Positions 29,501-43,264 of a stretch of 64,000 nucleotides of DNA are shown piece after piece. The stretch is taken from NCBI RefSeq assembly GCF_026213295.1, contig NC_079420.1, forward strand, positions 4,424,268 through 4,488,267. Direction: 5' to 3'. Under the pieces are notes generated by a model, which was not told the origin of the DNA, did no database searches, and saw only the letters and a list, made by a program, of their open reading frames with translations. Made by a program: the position numbers and the translations under genes. How positions within the stretch are numbered: the first letter of the stretch is position 1; each line of letters opens with the position of its first letter. The DNA comes from Gadus chalcogrammus. Taxonomy: Eukaryota > Chordata > Actinopteri > Gadiformes > Gadidae.

Positions 29501-31104
29501 TGAGGCTAAGCATGTGTTTAATACCCCTTCCCCTAGATCTCGTCACTGCTGCTTTGTTTGGGTCGTTTCATTAGATTTTCATTTACTTGTTAAAAACTAT
29601 AATTGTTTTTGGGGAAAGTCACGCCTCCGTCTCATTGGCGAACATGGGTATTTGGGGAACCCGGTTTCAATTAACACTTAGTTGTACTTGAATAGACCAT
29701 TTTTAAGGTGCCGTAAGGAGCTAGACTCCTTGCCACGCCCCAGTTACGCTAACCTGAAGGCAAAAGATAGCAGTGTGTTCCGGATTAACCTTGAAGAGAC
29801 CTTCAATATTGGCAGTGGTAGCCTGTGAGAGTGCCGACAGTTTCATAGTGCACGGTCCCATTTCCGTTTATAGTACAAATACTACACATGCAATGGTATG
29901 TTATTTACCTTCGGCTGAATTTCAACCCCCTGCGCTTCAAACCTCTGAAATAATAAGCCATTTTTCTGGGGCTGTTAGTATTCTGAAGAAAGTACCTATT
30001 ATGCAATGTGTTTACGCCTATGGGGGCTTCGCACGTATCTTTTTCCGTTTTCATTTGCTTGCAGGCAGCCCGTTGAACATGGGGCTGTTCAAAACAGTGA
30101 GTTCTGCACATTGAGATGTGTCACTGCTCGATGGCCAGAAGCTTATGTTTTTTCTTTCTACTTCCTAAAGTAACTGATCTGACATTTCCATTTTGGTTTT
30201 AGCTGTGCGGTTGATTTACTGGGGGGAAAATTAAGACCTTCAGGACTCAAAGGCAAGCATTGTAAATCTTGAAATTTGGTTAATTTAATTGGTTGCTCTA
30301 TCGTCTTTTGCACACTTGCAAACACACACGTGCCTACACATGTGAGAAGTCTAAACACAAAAAAGAGAGACAATCCCATGAACACAGCCTCTCTAGAGAA
30401 AGATATATAGAGGGAGATTCACATACAAACAGCGTGCGAAGTACACCGTGGCATTCGGCGAGGCCCACCCACCATGGCCACGCATTCTGGGAAATTAAAG
30501 CGGGTCAGAATGTTAACAGTTCTTTCCGGTAGGCTATATTGAAAAGCTTTACCAGGCTCCCTGTCATTGTCCAATTCCAACACCACAATATGATTCTGGC
30601 ACTCACTTGACATCGTTGCCAACAAGCATGCATTAATACCAGTCGTTACTTTAATTTATATTCAACACCGGGCAGCACGGAAGACCTTGGCAGCCAACGG
30701 AGGATTCTTTTTATTTATTTACCAGTAGCCTCGATACATAGGACCAAAGGATTGGTTGTATTTGATCGAGTATAGTTTGCTCCACAGAAATGTGTCCATG
30801 TGTCAATAATTTATAATGGGCCCCCCACAAACTTTCTTTATGAGCGTTTCAAACAGAGCTCAAGGTAGCTCAGCCCTGGATATCCGTTCATTCAGAGCCG
30901 GTATACAACCTTCATCATTTTATTCCTTGCATTGAACATTCAACATAAACGTTTTGAAATCCTTTGTTATTCCCTTTTCCTTTTTTTCTTACAGTGCTTT
31001 AGTTGTCAGCCCTGAACCCTTCAGATAGAGCCAGGGTGTTGTATTTGCCAATGAATCATATGTGCTGATTCATAGCGTTTCTTTCTCCATGAAATTAGTA
31101 TAAC
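26549..31104. other. Non-coding stretch
   Basis: No gene, transposon with ends, or sizeable tandem repeat is recognised in this 4.5 kb. It is unusually clean, complex sequence with several short ORFs of chance length. The blocks 28,080-28,700 and 29,000-29,400 have conserved-element texture only. Confidence 0.5.
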
Positions 31105-31203
31105 CATCTCATCTCATTTTCGTCCGCTTATCCGGGGTCGGGTCGCGGGGGGAGCAGCTCAAGCAGGGGGCCCCAGACTTCCCTTTCCCGGGCCACGTTG
31201 TAG
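31105..31203. mobile_element. 99-bp retroelement-type insertion with 9-bp TSD
   Basis: The insert begins CATCTCATCTCATTTTCGTC and contains TATCCGGGGTCGGGTCGCGG and CAGACTTCCCTTTCCCGGGC, wording I recognise as widespread in teleost genomes. TAGTATAAC flanks it on both sides (31,096-31,104 and 31,204-31,212), an exact 9-bp duplication. The length and absence of inverted ends suggest a truncated LINE/SINE-like copy. Confidence 0.75.
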
Positions 31204-32474
<1,271 letters not shown>

Positions 32475-34577
32475 ATGTGCTGTAGAAGACCTTGGCTTGC
32501 CGTCTTTCTTTCATCGTTCTTTACACCAAGTTTAAAAGTATAATTATTTTTCTAATCCTCCAATGAGAAGTCTTAAAAGATCTCTCCTATCTGTCAGACA
32601 TCATTCATTCTGCTGTCTTTATATAGGGTCATATACAATGACCCTTTCGGCTTCAACAGCCACATGCCTCTGGAATGCGCTTTCTGTTCATGTGGTTTTA
32701 TTGTGATTGTTATGAATTAAATAGTCATCTCGTTTAACGCTGGCTGGCTGATATTCTTTTTTATTCCGTTGTGTTGTCGAGTGGTCAGGTCAAAGGCCAT
32801 GGAGCGATTCCCATGAGAGGAATCGACGTTGGTGCAGGGCAATACGTAGGACATCAGCCTACTGCCTTTTATGAAGCATACAAATTCGTTTCGATAGAGA
32901 CCAACGAACAATCAGCAAATTTCAGTCTCGAGAAATACTGAAACACTGTACAGGCCAAAACATACTTGGTACCTTTTTGGCTCTGGTCTCTATTTATCGA
33001 GCCAGCAGCTGCATTTGGACGCCGTTGATAAGTACACCCAAACATTTACTCACTGGTGTTTGGCGATTTCCAGATGGCCCATAAACCATATATTTCTTTT
33101 TAAATGATTGCAGGGAAAATGAACAAATCGCTAAACAAAAAAGCAGGATTTAGGAAATCATCTAGGATCTTCTGAATATATACAGATGACTTTTAAATAA
33201 GGTTAAACATAAAGTCTCTCTTCTGTGAATCTAAATCAGGGATGGGCAAAAGGAAATTCCATAGGGCTTTACCGACTTGGATAAAGTAAGCAAAGGGCCC
33301 AATATCAGACAAATTAACTTGAATCCATTGGGAAGCAGTCCACCTCTCAATATTTCTACACAATAGGCGAAAAACCAATTACCGTGCCCTTAACAATAAA
33401 CAAACTAAACTGCAATTAATCCAGAGAACGTCTAACGTTTCAAAATGTTCCCTATGGATATAACATTCAAATCGTTGTGTATCCCCAGTAGCTCTACAAC
33501 AGTAAAAAGCAGGTAAACACTGCACGGCCAGGGGAGCTGTAGGTGTAAGATAGACTGAGTATTATACAGGTTGAACTGTACATTGGCGGGCACTATCACA
33601 GACGTTTTTCAGTTCTCGAGTACTACTATTTTGATTCAAGTTCTTTTGGTATTTCTGGCCTACCTTTCTGATTTGTGAGTCTTCTGAGTGCGGAAATGTG
33701 AAAAAACAATCCTTTCTTCTGCGCATGATGTTTGGAGATTGCATGGAGTTGGAGATTCTTTTTTAATGAATGTGTACTAATACTATTGATGGCGGATGGG
33801 GTTGTTTCTCAGGCAGAAAAACAAATGTAACGCTAAAATGGGTCGCCAAATGTACTTTGACGGACCTTATTATACCTGTGCAGCCCGCCTAAGTAAAGTC
33901 TAAAGCAAAGTCCGGTCTTGGCGTCGCATGAAGTCTGTTGTAAATGCAGTAAGCCATAAGTGATCCAACACTGCTGTTGTGCATTCATTCAAAATGAATT
34001 CACACATGTATTATAAAGCTGTTACCACATCCTATTCAAAGAAGAAGTGTTAAAATAATGCTCACATAGTATTAAAACTACTTTTCTGGAATTCCCCTTA
34101 ATTGACTGCATTTCAGTGTTCCTGCCATTCACAGTGTGAGAACTGTGGACTGTGTCATCTGTCTTGAAGGGTATTGAAGCGAAGTAAAGCAAAAAAAGGC
34201 AACGCTCAAACACGCATACATCTGCAAACTACAGCGTTCAGCACATGTCAAGCACTCGGCGAGTCTGTAGCCATGCATGGCAGGCAGAAAGTGCACGAAT
34301 ATGACCCCCTACTCATTCTCCAAATATCAAGGGGCCAGACCCCTGTCTTGGCCTGGGAGGAGGAAGCTTTCGGCTGTGTTACCCTGGTGGGGCCTAAAGT
34401 GACAGAATGTAATTCTCAACGCATCAATCAGACTGGCTGCAGTGCTGGGGGCCAGCGTGAGTAGCTAGCGTAGCGACGGGCTAGCCACTCGCCATGCCAC
34501 TGTTATTAGCTGGGGAACCGCCACTATTTTCTCCCTCTCTTGTCCTCTGGCCCCTTTTTTTCCCCTCACTCTCCCAG

Positions 34578-34671
34578 ATGGCCTCCACAAGGATCACAAG
34601 TTCAACCGCAGTGAAATGTGTTGCCAGCGGCTGTGTGGGTCCCAGAGGAAGTATGACGCTCCGCATGGCAG
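34578..34671 (+). other. Exon-like segment, unrecognised
   Basis: A long pyrimidine tract ending CTCCCAG precedes it, and GGCAG/GTTGGG follows (an earlier donor-like GGAA/GTATGA is at 34,650). One frame reads DGLHKDHKFNRSEMCCQRLC then GSQRKYDAPHG, charged and Cys-containing, without stops. No matching neighbours, phase partner or family is recognised, so chance is likely. Confidence 0.15.
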
Positions 34672-34683
34672 GTTGGGGGTTGC

Positions 34684-34707
34684 GGGGGGGGGGGGGGGGG
34701 GGGGGGG
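34684..34707. repeat. Poly-G run (24 G)
   Basis: Longest homopolymer in the window. It directly follows the exon-like segment. Confidence 0.95.
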
Positions 34708-35550
34708 TTGGGGTCCATGGCCTTAAGGTACACTGCACTGCAGGGGTCTCTGCTCTGGCTGTCGCTGGAGCCCGTTTACCACTCTGGTCCGGTGAAGGTA
34801 ACCCCTGATGCGCCTTTGTTGTATCAATTGAGTTTGCAGGGGACAGGAGACTGACCAACGGCAGGGGTGGTTCACTGGATTTCTATTTGTATTATTTTTC
34901 ACCTTTAGTACTGATGTGTATGCAGCTGTTACACCTGAAGTCCCCTTCTGTGAAAACAGTATTTATCTTTCTTTCTGCTCGTCCATCCGTCTCAATTTAT
35001 TGTTAACAACAAACAGCTTTGTGTTCAGAAAACTCGACAGACATTTCATACTTTTTTAATTGATCCCAGCAGGCTTCGTTTCAGACTGTCTTGACAGAAG
35101 CGGGCCACCCGGTTGAGAACTGTTCTACCTTGACATGTTAGAGGTTCAATGACTTAACCGAGGACATGGTAATACAGTGGATTGCAGCCTTACCCTGGAC
35201 CCCTGGGTTCAGGAAGGAGTGCCACATTACTATCCAACAGGGGAGGCATAGCAAACTGTAGATGCAAAGATCAAGACTCTTTGATAAACAAAGCCTGTAG
35301 CCACAACATAACTTGATGGAAATACACCAGGTCCTTTGTGATTCTGGTACACCCTGTGGTTTCAATGCTAATTTAGAGAGTTGTGACGGATCAGAATACA
35401 AACTCGTCTAGTCTTGGAACTTCAGTTAGACGTCGAATCAGCTAAAGATCAAAAATACTTGTTTACTGGCCACCCTGCTGGCAAACTGCAATTTATTTTG
35501 CTGATACATAAAACACGTGACTATGTAGTACTTGTTCTTTATTGGAAGGG

Positions 35551-35620
35551 TAGTCTAGTGTTAAGCGTGTTGGACTACCAGCCTGAATGTTGTTTGAACT
35601 GTAATCACTCCAACTCCAAA
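35551..35620 (+). mobile_element. Degenerate tRNA-derived SINE head
   Basis: GGTAGTCTAGTGTTAAGCGT then GTTGGACTACCAGCC resembles the A-box half of a tRNA-type SINE, and GTTGTTTGAACTG resembles a damaged B box. No tail or TSD could be defined. Confidence 0.5.
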
Positions 35621-35826
35621 AACTAAACAGTAAAGTAAATATAGTGGCATCAGGCCAACACCAGAGGTTCCATTAGGCCAGCTCCATGGGGTTAAAGCTT
35701 TCCTCACACGCTAGGTCCACGTTTTCCAAACACTTTTTGTCGAGTCTTAGTGCTTACTAAATAATATATGGTCTGTGATAATGTCTTGTGTAATGAGGTT
35801 TACGCAACGTTCTTGGCAGTATAGGC

Positions 35827-36826
35827 TAGGGTTGGGTATCATGGCCAATTTCCTAAATTGATTTGATTTAGATTCATAAGGTTCTGAATCGATTAATCGA
35901 GATTTGATTTGATTCGATTCAACCTGCTCTTAAATAATGAAAATGGCTCAACTGTGTTACAAAATACAAACCTACTTTCTTTTTCTTTTTTTTCACCTTA
36001 AACAACAGGTTTTAAGTGCAAACTTGTAAATTGGACTGTTTAAACTTGAGCTGTAGCCAAAACTGTCTCAAGTCTCAAAAGTGGAATTTTGAAATTAAAA
36101 AGGAATTGCAAGTGAAAGTTTACTTGAACATTCCATTGCATTTTCGTTAGGATGTCGTCTTTCACACATGTATACATCATGGGGATAACAGTTTCAGTCA
36201 GATGTTTACGTTGCACCATAACGTAGTGTGGTTCGAGCACCTGAATGAGCCGCTTAAGGCCTTCGTTTTCCACGAACGAGGACGGGCGTAAACATTTGCA
36301 AACAAAAGTTGCGATGTCCTCGGTTATCTCTACGGCCCGCGGAGAATGGGCTGGTAATGTTAGTGATTCCCTCAGTTTCTTTTGTTTTGGCCCGGACAGC
36401 TTGTTGTCGGAAGCTAACGTTAGCGTAGGGTGATACCTTGTCAAGTGGTTTCTGAGGTTTTTAGTATTTCGAAAATAACTGAGCTCCGCTTGGCAGATCT
36501 TGCAAACCACTTTGGTTTTATCCAGCCCTTTGTCCTTTGTTGTTTTAAATCCGAAATGGTTCCAGACGTCAGACTTTACTTGAGACGGCTTGCTGAGCGG
36601 GGTTTTACCTGCGTCGGTCATTTTGTCTATGCACGCTTGTGCGCTTCAACGTCAACCTGACGTAAACGTGCTGCTGCATCATCACGCACGAGACTACTGG
36701 GGTTAACTTCATAAAAAAAAAATAAAAAAAAACATTCATGGGGAAAAATTGGTATCATGCCCTATGAATCGATATTGCAAGATTTAAATTAAATTGATCC
36801 GAAATCGATTTTTTTACCCAGCCCTA
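35827..36826 (-). mobile_element. Internally deleted hAT element, 1,000 bp, carrying a transposase start
   Basis: The ends TAGGGTTGGGTA (left) and inverted TAGGGCTGGGTA (right) match 11/12. The flanks GTATAGGC (35,819-35,826) and GTACAGGC (36,827-36,834) are a 7/8 target duplication. GATTCGATT/ATCGATT words crowd both subterminal zones. The minus strand holds the N-terminal coding part of a transposase (36,040-36,621), so the promoter end is the right end. Most of the coding region (DDE core, insertion and C-terminal dimerisation region) is missing. Confidence 0.92.
36040..36621 (-). pseudogene. hAT transposase fragment with BED zinc finger (ZBED-like)
   Basis: The 193-codon frame opens MTDAGKTPLSKPSQVKSDVW. 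Residues 18-65 fit a BED finger: the early aromatics W20 and F23, then C40-x2-C43 and H59-x4-H64 as zinc ligands, typical of ZBED/hAT transposases that bind their own ends. Residues about 80-150 (PRAVEITEDIATFV, ending near TETVIPMMY) match the layout of the region after the finger in that family. Beyond that the frame (QWNVQVNFHLQFLFN) no longer looks conserved and ends, so the catalytic RNase H-like core is absent. Intact relatives are several hundred residues long. It lies inside the 35,827-36,826 element in the expected orientation. The frame is open but the protein could at most bind DNA, as a possible dominant repressor; that is inference. Confidence 0.85.
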
Positions 36827-37317
36827 GTACAGGCATAGACACCTGGAATCCATTGATCTCATCCAGGGTTAATGCTGTGCCATAGTGCATAACAAACATA
36901 ATGCCGCAAACATTCCCGACCAACAAATCACATGAATGATGACTCTCCCAAGTAATGCTGGGACACATCTGCTTCTTCCCCCCCCCCGCTCGTTCTTCAT
37001 ATGGAAATCCCATGCACCTGATTCATGGTGCTGACGGTCTTTTCTCTTTAGGGTGTTTGGTTTCCTTCTGGTGAAAAAGGGAAGAAACACACAGAAAACA
37101 ACACAAAAGCGACAGAGGGAAATTGTCTCGTAACGATAACAAATGAGCGCCCCCTGGGTGGCCGTGATGGTGCTGTGAGTGAGGCCCAGGATTGGAAAAG
37201 CCTCCAGAGCCCACTGTCTCAGGAGGCTTGTGCGGCCCACTGCGTTTTTTTCTCTCAGCGGAAGCGTTTCCCCTGGATTTTTCTGTAGCAGTGGTGCTGC
37301 GAGTTGGTAACCTCGAA

Positions 37318-37420
37318 ATGCTAGGGGGGTCCGGGGGGATGCCCCCCCGTAAGAAAATGTTGAAGTATAACCCTTTAAATGGTTACTTCTGGTGAGATTT
37401 TCTTGGGGGAAAATGTACAG
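37318..37420. repeat. Possible dispersed repeat fragment
   Basis: CTAGGGGGGTCCGGGGGGAT then GCCCCCCCGTAAGAAAATGT is wording seen repeatedly in fish genomes. Ends, superfamily and TSD are not determined. Confidence 0.3.
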
Positions 37421-39262
37421 ATTGAGCTTCCAAATATGACATTACAACCAACAGAGTCAAGGTATCTGCTGAGACCAGACCAGACTATAACGGGCCCAAT
37501 GAAACTGCCCTACCCAAACCCGTGCATGTTCTGTTTGAACCCGTCACAGGTCCCGTCCCATTGGTCACATTTATGGGCTCGAGCCCGGATTAAAACATTG
37601 TTAGCAAGAATTCTCATTCCGAATTGTTTGACTGACAAAAATCTGATCAGAATTACTCCGCTCCTCTCGTGAAGGACTCCCAAAGCGAGTGCGGTTAACC
37701 TTTGTGGACTGGTGATGAGAACATCATTGACGCAAGGAATTAACAATCAGACTTTGCAGATACACAACCTTATTTGGAATCGATCAAAGTGATTGATTGA
37801 GGTTTAAGTGAACAGCGTTATAATACCACCCCATTATCACACTGAATAGATGACTCCCCACCACATTTTTAACAAAAAACTAAAACAAAAAGGCTTTGGG
37901 ATATTTTTTCATTCCTTATACAAAATATACTCTGTACATCTGAGACAGGATATACAGTATAAAACATTCAAAACACTATCACATCAACCTTGTTGATCAA
38001 AGCAATTATTGATGGATTTTTTCATCTGTAGGCCCATAGGCCAAGAGTTTTGCAATATATGAATGAATATATTTCTTAACATGGGTCTTAACAAGGCTGT
38101 TCTAATGTTGTGCTCAAGCTAGTCATCGAAAGTACAGTCATCAGAATGTGACTTTTCCCCTACTTGCAGATTAAAAGTGAATTTGGTGAAAACCAATCAA
38201 ACTTCCACAACTCCATGATGTGTCTTATGAACAAATTCCAAGCAAACATTTTCAAAATAATGCTGTGCATATCGGATGCCATCGATGTTTTGCATATTTT
38301 TTCGATTTAATGTGGATTGATGTCTTACTTTGCGCCGGATAATTACATGGTAATCTTGCTCTGTTTCTCTTGCTCTCGTCTAATTAGGGGCTCTTCATTG
38401 GCCCCTGTTCATCGCAGTGTTTTCCATTGACAGGGTTTGTTTATGCTCATTATAATTAATCGTATGCATCTCACTGCAGCTTTGATTCCAGCAGATCAAT
38501 ATTTTATGCAGAATCATACATTTAAAAACCCTCCATCGAGAAACATCATTCTTTGGGGGTTACCGTGTAAAAGTGTATTCCCAAAGAAAAGTGACTCTCA
38601 CAAACTGGATTGTATTGTCAAACACAGACCATCAATTTAGAGTGCGAGTGGATGAACTTTGCTTCTATTTTTCACGCTGTCGGACAATAACATATACTGC
38701 TCTGCCAAACGACACGTGTGTCAGGGGGGGATGAAACTTACCCGTCAAATAATTACACGTTGGAGTTACAGTGTTGTTTAAAGTATGGTACAGTACATCG
38801 AGTAACCAGGCTGGACACCTCATGCTGCATTCTACAAACAGTTAGCAGTGGGTGAAACTTATAGATCAAACATAAGAGAATACTTTCCTGGTTTGTTGCT
38901 GGGGTTTGTACCGATACACTGCTGAGATGTTTTTTCATTTTTGAAGACATCACACATGTGTCCCTGTTGAAATTGGTGGGACTGTATGTCTGTTGATTTT
39001 GTCCTTCTGGCCATCTGAAAATTCATTATATTACTAAGCAGGTTATTAAGTAGGCAGTGTTAATAAATGTAAGTTTCACTAAGACATTAACATTACAGTG
39101 GATTTGCATCCAATGACAATACAATGAGGTGGTCACACTGTCGTGGCAGTTCTCCTCATTGTTAGCCTCTGCATTGTAATACCACTTAGTAATATGTTCA
39201 ATGAAATTGAATTACAGTAATGTTCTATGGTTTCAATAACTTACAAGGTGGCTGTAATTATC

Positions 39263-39286
39263 AAAACCAAATTGTCATTTGGTTTT
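39263..39286. repeat. Perfect 10-bp hairpin with 4-nt loop
   Basis: AAAACCAAAT, loop TGTC, ATTTGGTTTT. Confidence 0.85.
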
Positions 39287-39432
39287 CAGTTTAAAGCTGT
39301 TAAATCAATCTCCAACTTGTAATGCTGAGATAACATAATGATGCTGGGTTTCTTTAGGAAATGAAAATGTTAATCATGGTCAATCAATCTACATTCACTA
39401 ACTCAGGGCCTGGGTAATCCGGGGTGCTATCT

Positions 39433-39446
39433 GGTGATGCATCACC
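39433..39446. promoter_or_regulatory. 14-bp palindrome GGTGATGCATCACC
   Basis: Perfect dyad with core GTGATGCATCAC, shared with the 16-bp palindrome at 40,309. The half-site spacing would suit a bZIP-type dimer. No known factor is asserted. Confidence 0.5.
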
Positions 39447-40308
39447 TCGGTAAATCCTCTTCAGAATTCAGGTCACACAATGACATTTAACCACGCGTCT
39501 TCACAGCCTAAGAATAGGAATCAAATTAGGGGGCTCTTAGCTGCCTTTAAAATATCCCAAACCTTAGCATTAGCCCCAACACTAATGTTAAGACTGACAT
39601 TTGGAGCTCTACCCCTGTTTAAATATTGGTCCTAACGACAAATGGATGGGGTCTTGAAGCGCAAATGATTATGCACAGATGGCAATGGTAATTGTAATTA
39701 AGCGTAATTTGAAACTCGTGATCAGAGAAACTGAAAGGGAAACAGTTTGGATACCTATCTTATTTTCCTGCACAACAAATTAGGTGACCACTGTTGATTG
39801 AGCGAGTCGAAACGGTTAACGGTCATGTCGGGTCGTGCTAGCATAGCTGCTGAGTGGATATTATTCTGCCTGAGAAATGAAAGCCCCTTAGGGAAATAAA
39901 AATGCTTCAGCTTTTTTTCTAGTACAACAAGCAAAAGCAGGGTTGTCCCTGTAGTTTGGCTATAGCATAAAAAAAAGCATGCTACTTGGTTCTAATTCAA
40001 TTTTCGATTTAACAAGATGGCCGAACTCAATGCAGATTGTAAAATGAATACTTCATCACAGTCTAGTTTGAGTTAACGTGACATGTTTCATATACGTTTT
40101 ACAGCAATCAATGAGGTAAAAAAGTATTAACTAGTCAGACATTGTAGCATTAATAACAATATTTGTCACTGCATTATGACCAGCAATTAATAATCTAATT
40201 TTTTATGTGATAATGGGCCTTTATATACATATACCCAGCTTTTCCTTCGATCAACCCAACAGCAACAGAGTGCATTTTTCTACCTCTTTCATGGTCATAA
40301 GGGACTAG

Positions 40309-40324
40309 ATGTGATGCATCACAT
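40309..40324. promoter_or_regulatory. 16-bp palindrome ATGTGATGCATCACAT
   Basis: Perfect dyad containing the same 12-bp core GTGATGCATCAC as the site at 39,433. It lies 46 bp before the hAT element at 40,371. Confidence 0.5.
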
Positions 40325-40370
40325 GACCGAAGACAATCATTTCACACTTTCAATAATCTGGTCGTGCACC

Positions 40371-40963
40371 CAGAGCCGGCCCTCCCTATACGCGAACTAA
40401 GCGGCCGCTTAGGGCCCCCGACCACCAGGGGGCCCGCAAGAGTGTATTTAGTTTTTAATATATATATCTTTTTTTTTACTATTTTTGTTTTTAATTCAAA
40501 AAGCAATTTACTTAACAAGAAAGGAAACATTCTAAACATACAGCTCATAATAGTTTAAGAAAACAATGGTGGAATTAAGAATTTTGACTGTCTGTCTGTC
40601 CCATAGACTGTCTAGAGGTCTGATCATGATGACCTAAAATGAAGTGATTCCGACTGATCTGGCAACCCTACACATGTTGCTAATGTAATGCTCGGTGTTG
40701 CTGAGACGGCAACAAGCAAGGAGCATGATGTTTGATTCAGCGCAGGCTCTGGTTCGGCTGATCCCAAACTGGCAACCGCGATGATGACGATACGGTACAT
40801 GACGAAGCTAAACGAAGCTCGCTACCTATGTCCGACATCGCCTCTCTCCCCCCGGTCCGGTTCTAGCCCTTTGGTAGCCCTAGGCAAAACTACTCTATCA
40901 ACCGCAAAGCAGGGCCCCAAAATGATCCTGCTTAGGGTCCCCAGGTGTACAGGGCCGGCCCTG
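40371..40963. mobile_element. Non-autonomous hAT element (CAGNGCCGGCCCT ends) with perfect 8-bp TSD
   Basis: The left end is CAGAGCCGGCCCTCCC, the right end the inverted CAGGGCCGGCCCTG. CGTGCACC flanks both sides exactly (40,363-40,370 and 40,964-40,971). Near the left end is a perfect 16-bp palindrome CTAAGCGGCCGCTTAG (40,397-40,412). The body is 593 bp, AT-rich in the middle, with no transposase frame. Ends are related to those at 12,163. Confidence 0.92.
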
Positions 40964-42516
40964 CGTGCACCATATTCAAAGCAAGGTTGGAGTTGAATAA
41001 AGAAAAGACAATGCATCTTACAATCGGGGCAGGATCCAAGTGGGCATGTCTGATTTGTTGCTGAATGTGATGTTCTCCTTCTATGTCTTCATAATCTCCC
41101 CCAAGATAACTCTGAATTCACTTTTAAAGGAAAAATTCTACACCATTCCTATAGCTTGCTCTGACCATCTCTCTATGTACATATATTTAGATGGATCACA
41201 GCCAATTTTGTGTAGCCTGTGTGCCAATCATAAAGTAGGCCTGTGTGCCTGCTCCCACACAGAACCACCAAGGAAGGTAATCCCGGGGCTTCACCTCCCA
41301 TCCATTCAACTTTCCATATGTTTTTCAAAGTAAGTAGAGCTGTATTGCATTGGGTATTTGGTATTGTTTGCCTTTCAATCTCACACCCCTGAGGGTGATA
41401 GCCATCTCATTCAGAGGAAGACAATCAAAATGCTACCAATTCTGCTGGGTGGCAATAACGTCAAACTGTTATTTTTCATGTCCCATGGTTATTTGCAGAG
41501 CCATTATTGCTTTGTTATTCTAGAATCTATGGGATCAGAATTAGATTTGCCTTGCAGTCCTTAATTAATTTGTTCTCAGGGTTTCTTAGCACACCACATA
41601 ATGCTGTTTACTTAACTAAAACGAGCTATGTTATAATTAACATATTATATTGCATTTGTGCCATCTGAGAAGTCAACAGTGTTTAAAAAAGGACAGAACT
41701 TTTGTCACTTTTGTGCATCTGGCTTAAGAGCCACATTCCCAACCCCCCCCCCCCCCCACCCCCCTTCGGGGTGTGAAGCAGTGCAGCCAGTCTGCATATA
41801 TTAGCCAAAGCAATGATGTGGATGCTATGCATCACTTTGATGGTTTTTTGTTTGTTATTCACTGTCCCTGTCAGAGGGCGTCGAGGCTGACTATGTTTCA
41901 CTCTTTTCATGCGGGGCTCGGAGCCAGTGACTAGGGTTAATGACTCCCCCCACCAACAGAAACTCTGGACACCAGGGCATGGAATGGCGGTTGGGGGTTT
42001 GAGCAGGGTGCATGGATTTAGGCACATCTCGACATCAAAGAGTCAGGGGTTGAGATGGATTATGTAAAGTCAACTGTGCAGCGCGTCCAGACTTTGGCGG
42101 AGGGGACAACACATTGGTTATCATACTTAAAAATTCTACATGAGGAGATAAACCATTTTCACGGAATTCATTGACGAAGACCAAAAGTATATAACTAATA
42201 TAGAGAGCTGAATCTCCCAAGCATTTGACTTAAACATGCTCCCCAGCGGTCGTTTAATAAGCCTGGGGAAGTTACATTTTCAATAGATCTTTTGTAATTA
42301 CACACATCTCCTCTAGCTATGCAATGTATTATTTTAGTTGCACCTTTCCTTCTTCTTTTTTCAAACCTCCCATTGCTTCAGAGCACTGTGGTGAATGTAC
42401 AGCACGTCACGCACAGTTCTAGTGCTGCTTAAAAGGCGTTAATCCTTTTGATTCCTGCATGAAACAAAACCAAGTGTGACAAAAAACACAACAGGTGTGG
42501 AGTCGTTGCTTTTTAC
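40964..42516. other. Non-coding stretch between two hAT elements
   Basis: No gene is supported. A 15-C run followed by ACCCCCCTTCGGGG lies at 41,743-41,770. The rest is unique DNA. Confidence 0.5.
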
Positions 42517-42956
42517 TAGAGCTGTCAAGCGGTTAAAATATTTAATCGTGATTAATCGCATTAATGTCATAGTTAACTCACGATTAATCGCAAATTATTT
42601 TTCTATGCTAAATATCCCTTGATTTTTTTGTCCCATAATTCTTCTCATTTTAATTCTCTTATCAACATGGTGAAGTGCATCGGCTTGCCTTGTGCAAATG
42701 ATTTTTTATTGATAACAACATTGGCATATACTGATCAAAACAGGACGATACAAAAAATGAGCCTATAGTGCAATTAAACGACTGCTTTGAACAAATGTCA
42801 TTTGAACATAGCAGTCAGGCTACTGCTTCTTTGTTTTGAGCCAAAGAATTTTTTTTTTTTTTTAAATAATTGCGTTAATCGCGCGATAAATTTTTTAACG
42901 CCGTTAAAATTGGTTTGCGTTAACACCGTTAATAACGCGTTTAACTGACAGCTCTA
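42517..42956. mobile_element. Non-autonomous hAT element, copy 2 (inverted) with perfect 8-bp TSD
   Basis: The ends are TAGAGCTGTCAAGCGG (left) and inverted TAGAGCTGTCAGTTAAACGC (right). CTTTTTAC flanks both sides exactly (42,509-42,516 and 42,957-42,964). Reading its reverse strand aligns along the whole length with 25,742-26,204, including the central run about TGTGCAAATG and the TATGCTAAATA zone, so the two are copies of one family inserted in opposite directions. Confidence 0.94.
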
Positions 42957-43264
42957 CTTTTTACCCATTGGAAATTGCATAGAAACAGCAGATATGTGCT
43001 TTAGAAAGTGAAAGTGATGTGTTTATGAAGAGGGATTAGCACCGTGTAGGGGAGCGCTTTAGTGACGGCCATAATGTCTTCGCTCTGACCATCTCCTTGA
43101 CGGATCAGTACTGTTGCTGTGTTTATGGGTTCCTGTCTGGCCTTTATGGTCAACCTTCATGCTGTTTGTGGTAATTTTTTTGGCATACTGCATCTTGACC
43201 GAGGACATTTCAGGACGTATGTGTACAGGTGGGCAGGTAAGAAGAGAAGGATTGAACGGTTCTC

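Larger units (their letters stand above)
36827..40308. other. Non-coding stretch
   Basis: No gene is supported. A fragment with GGGGGTCCGGGGGGATGCCC at 37,322-37,350 resembles a common fish repeat piece. It also holds a 10-bp hairpin (39,263-39,286) and a 14-bp palindrome (39,433-39,446). The rest is AT-rich unique DNA. Confidence 0.5.

Noticed and set aside
33236..33250. hAT end CAGGGATGGGCAA
   Set aside because: No inverted partner or duplicated target was found within several kb.
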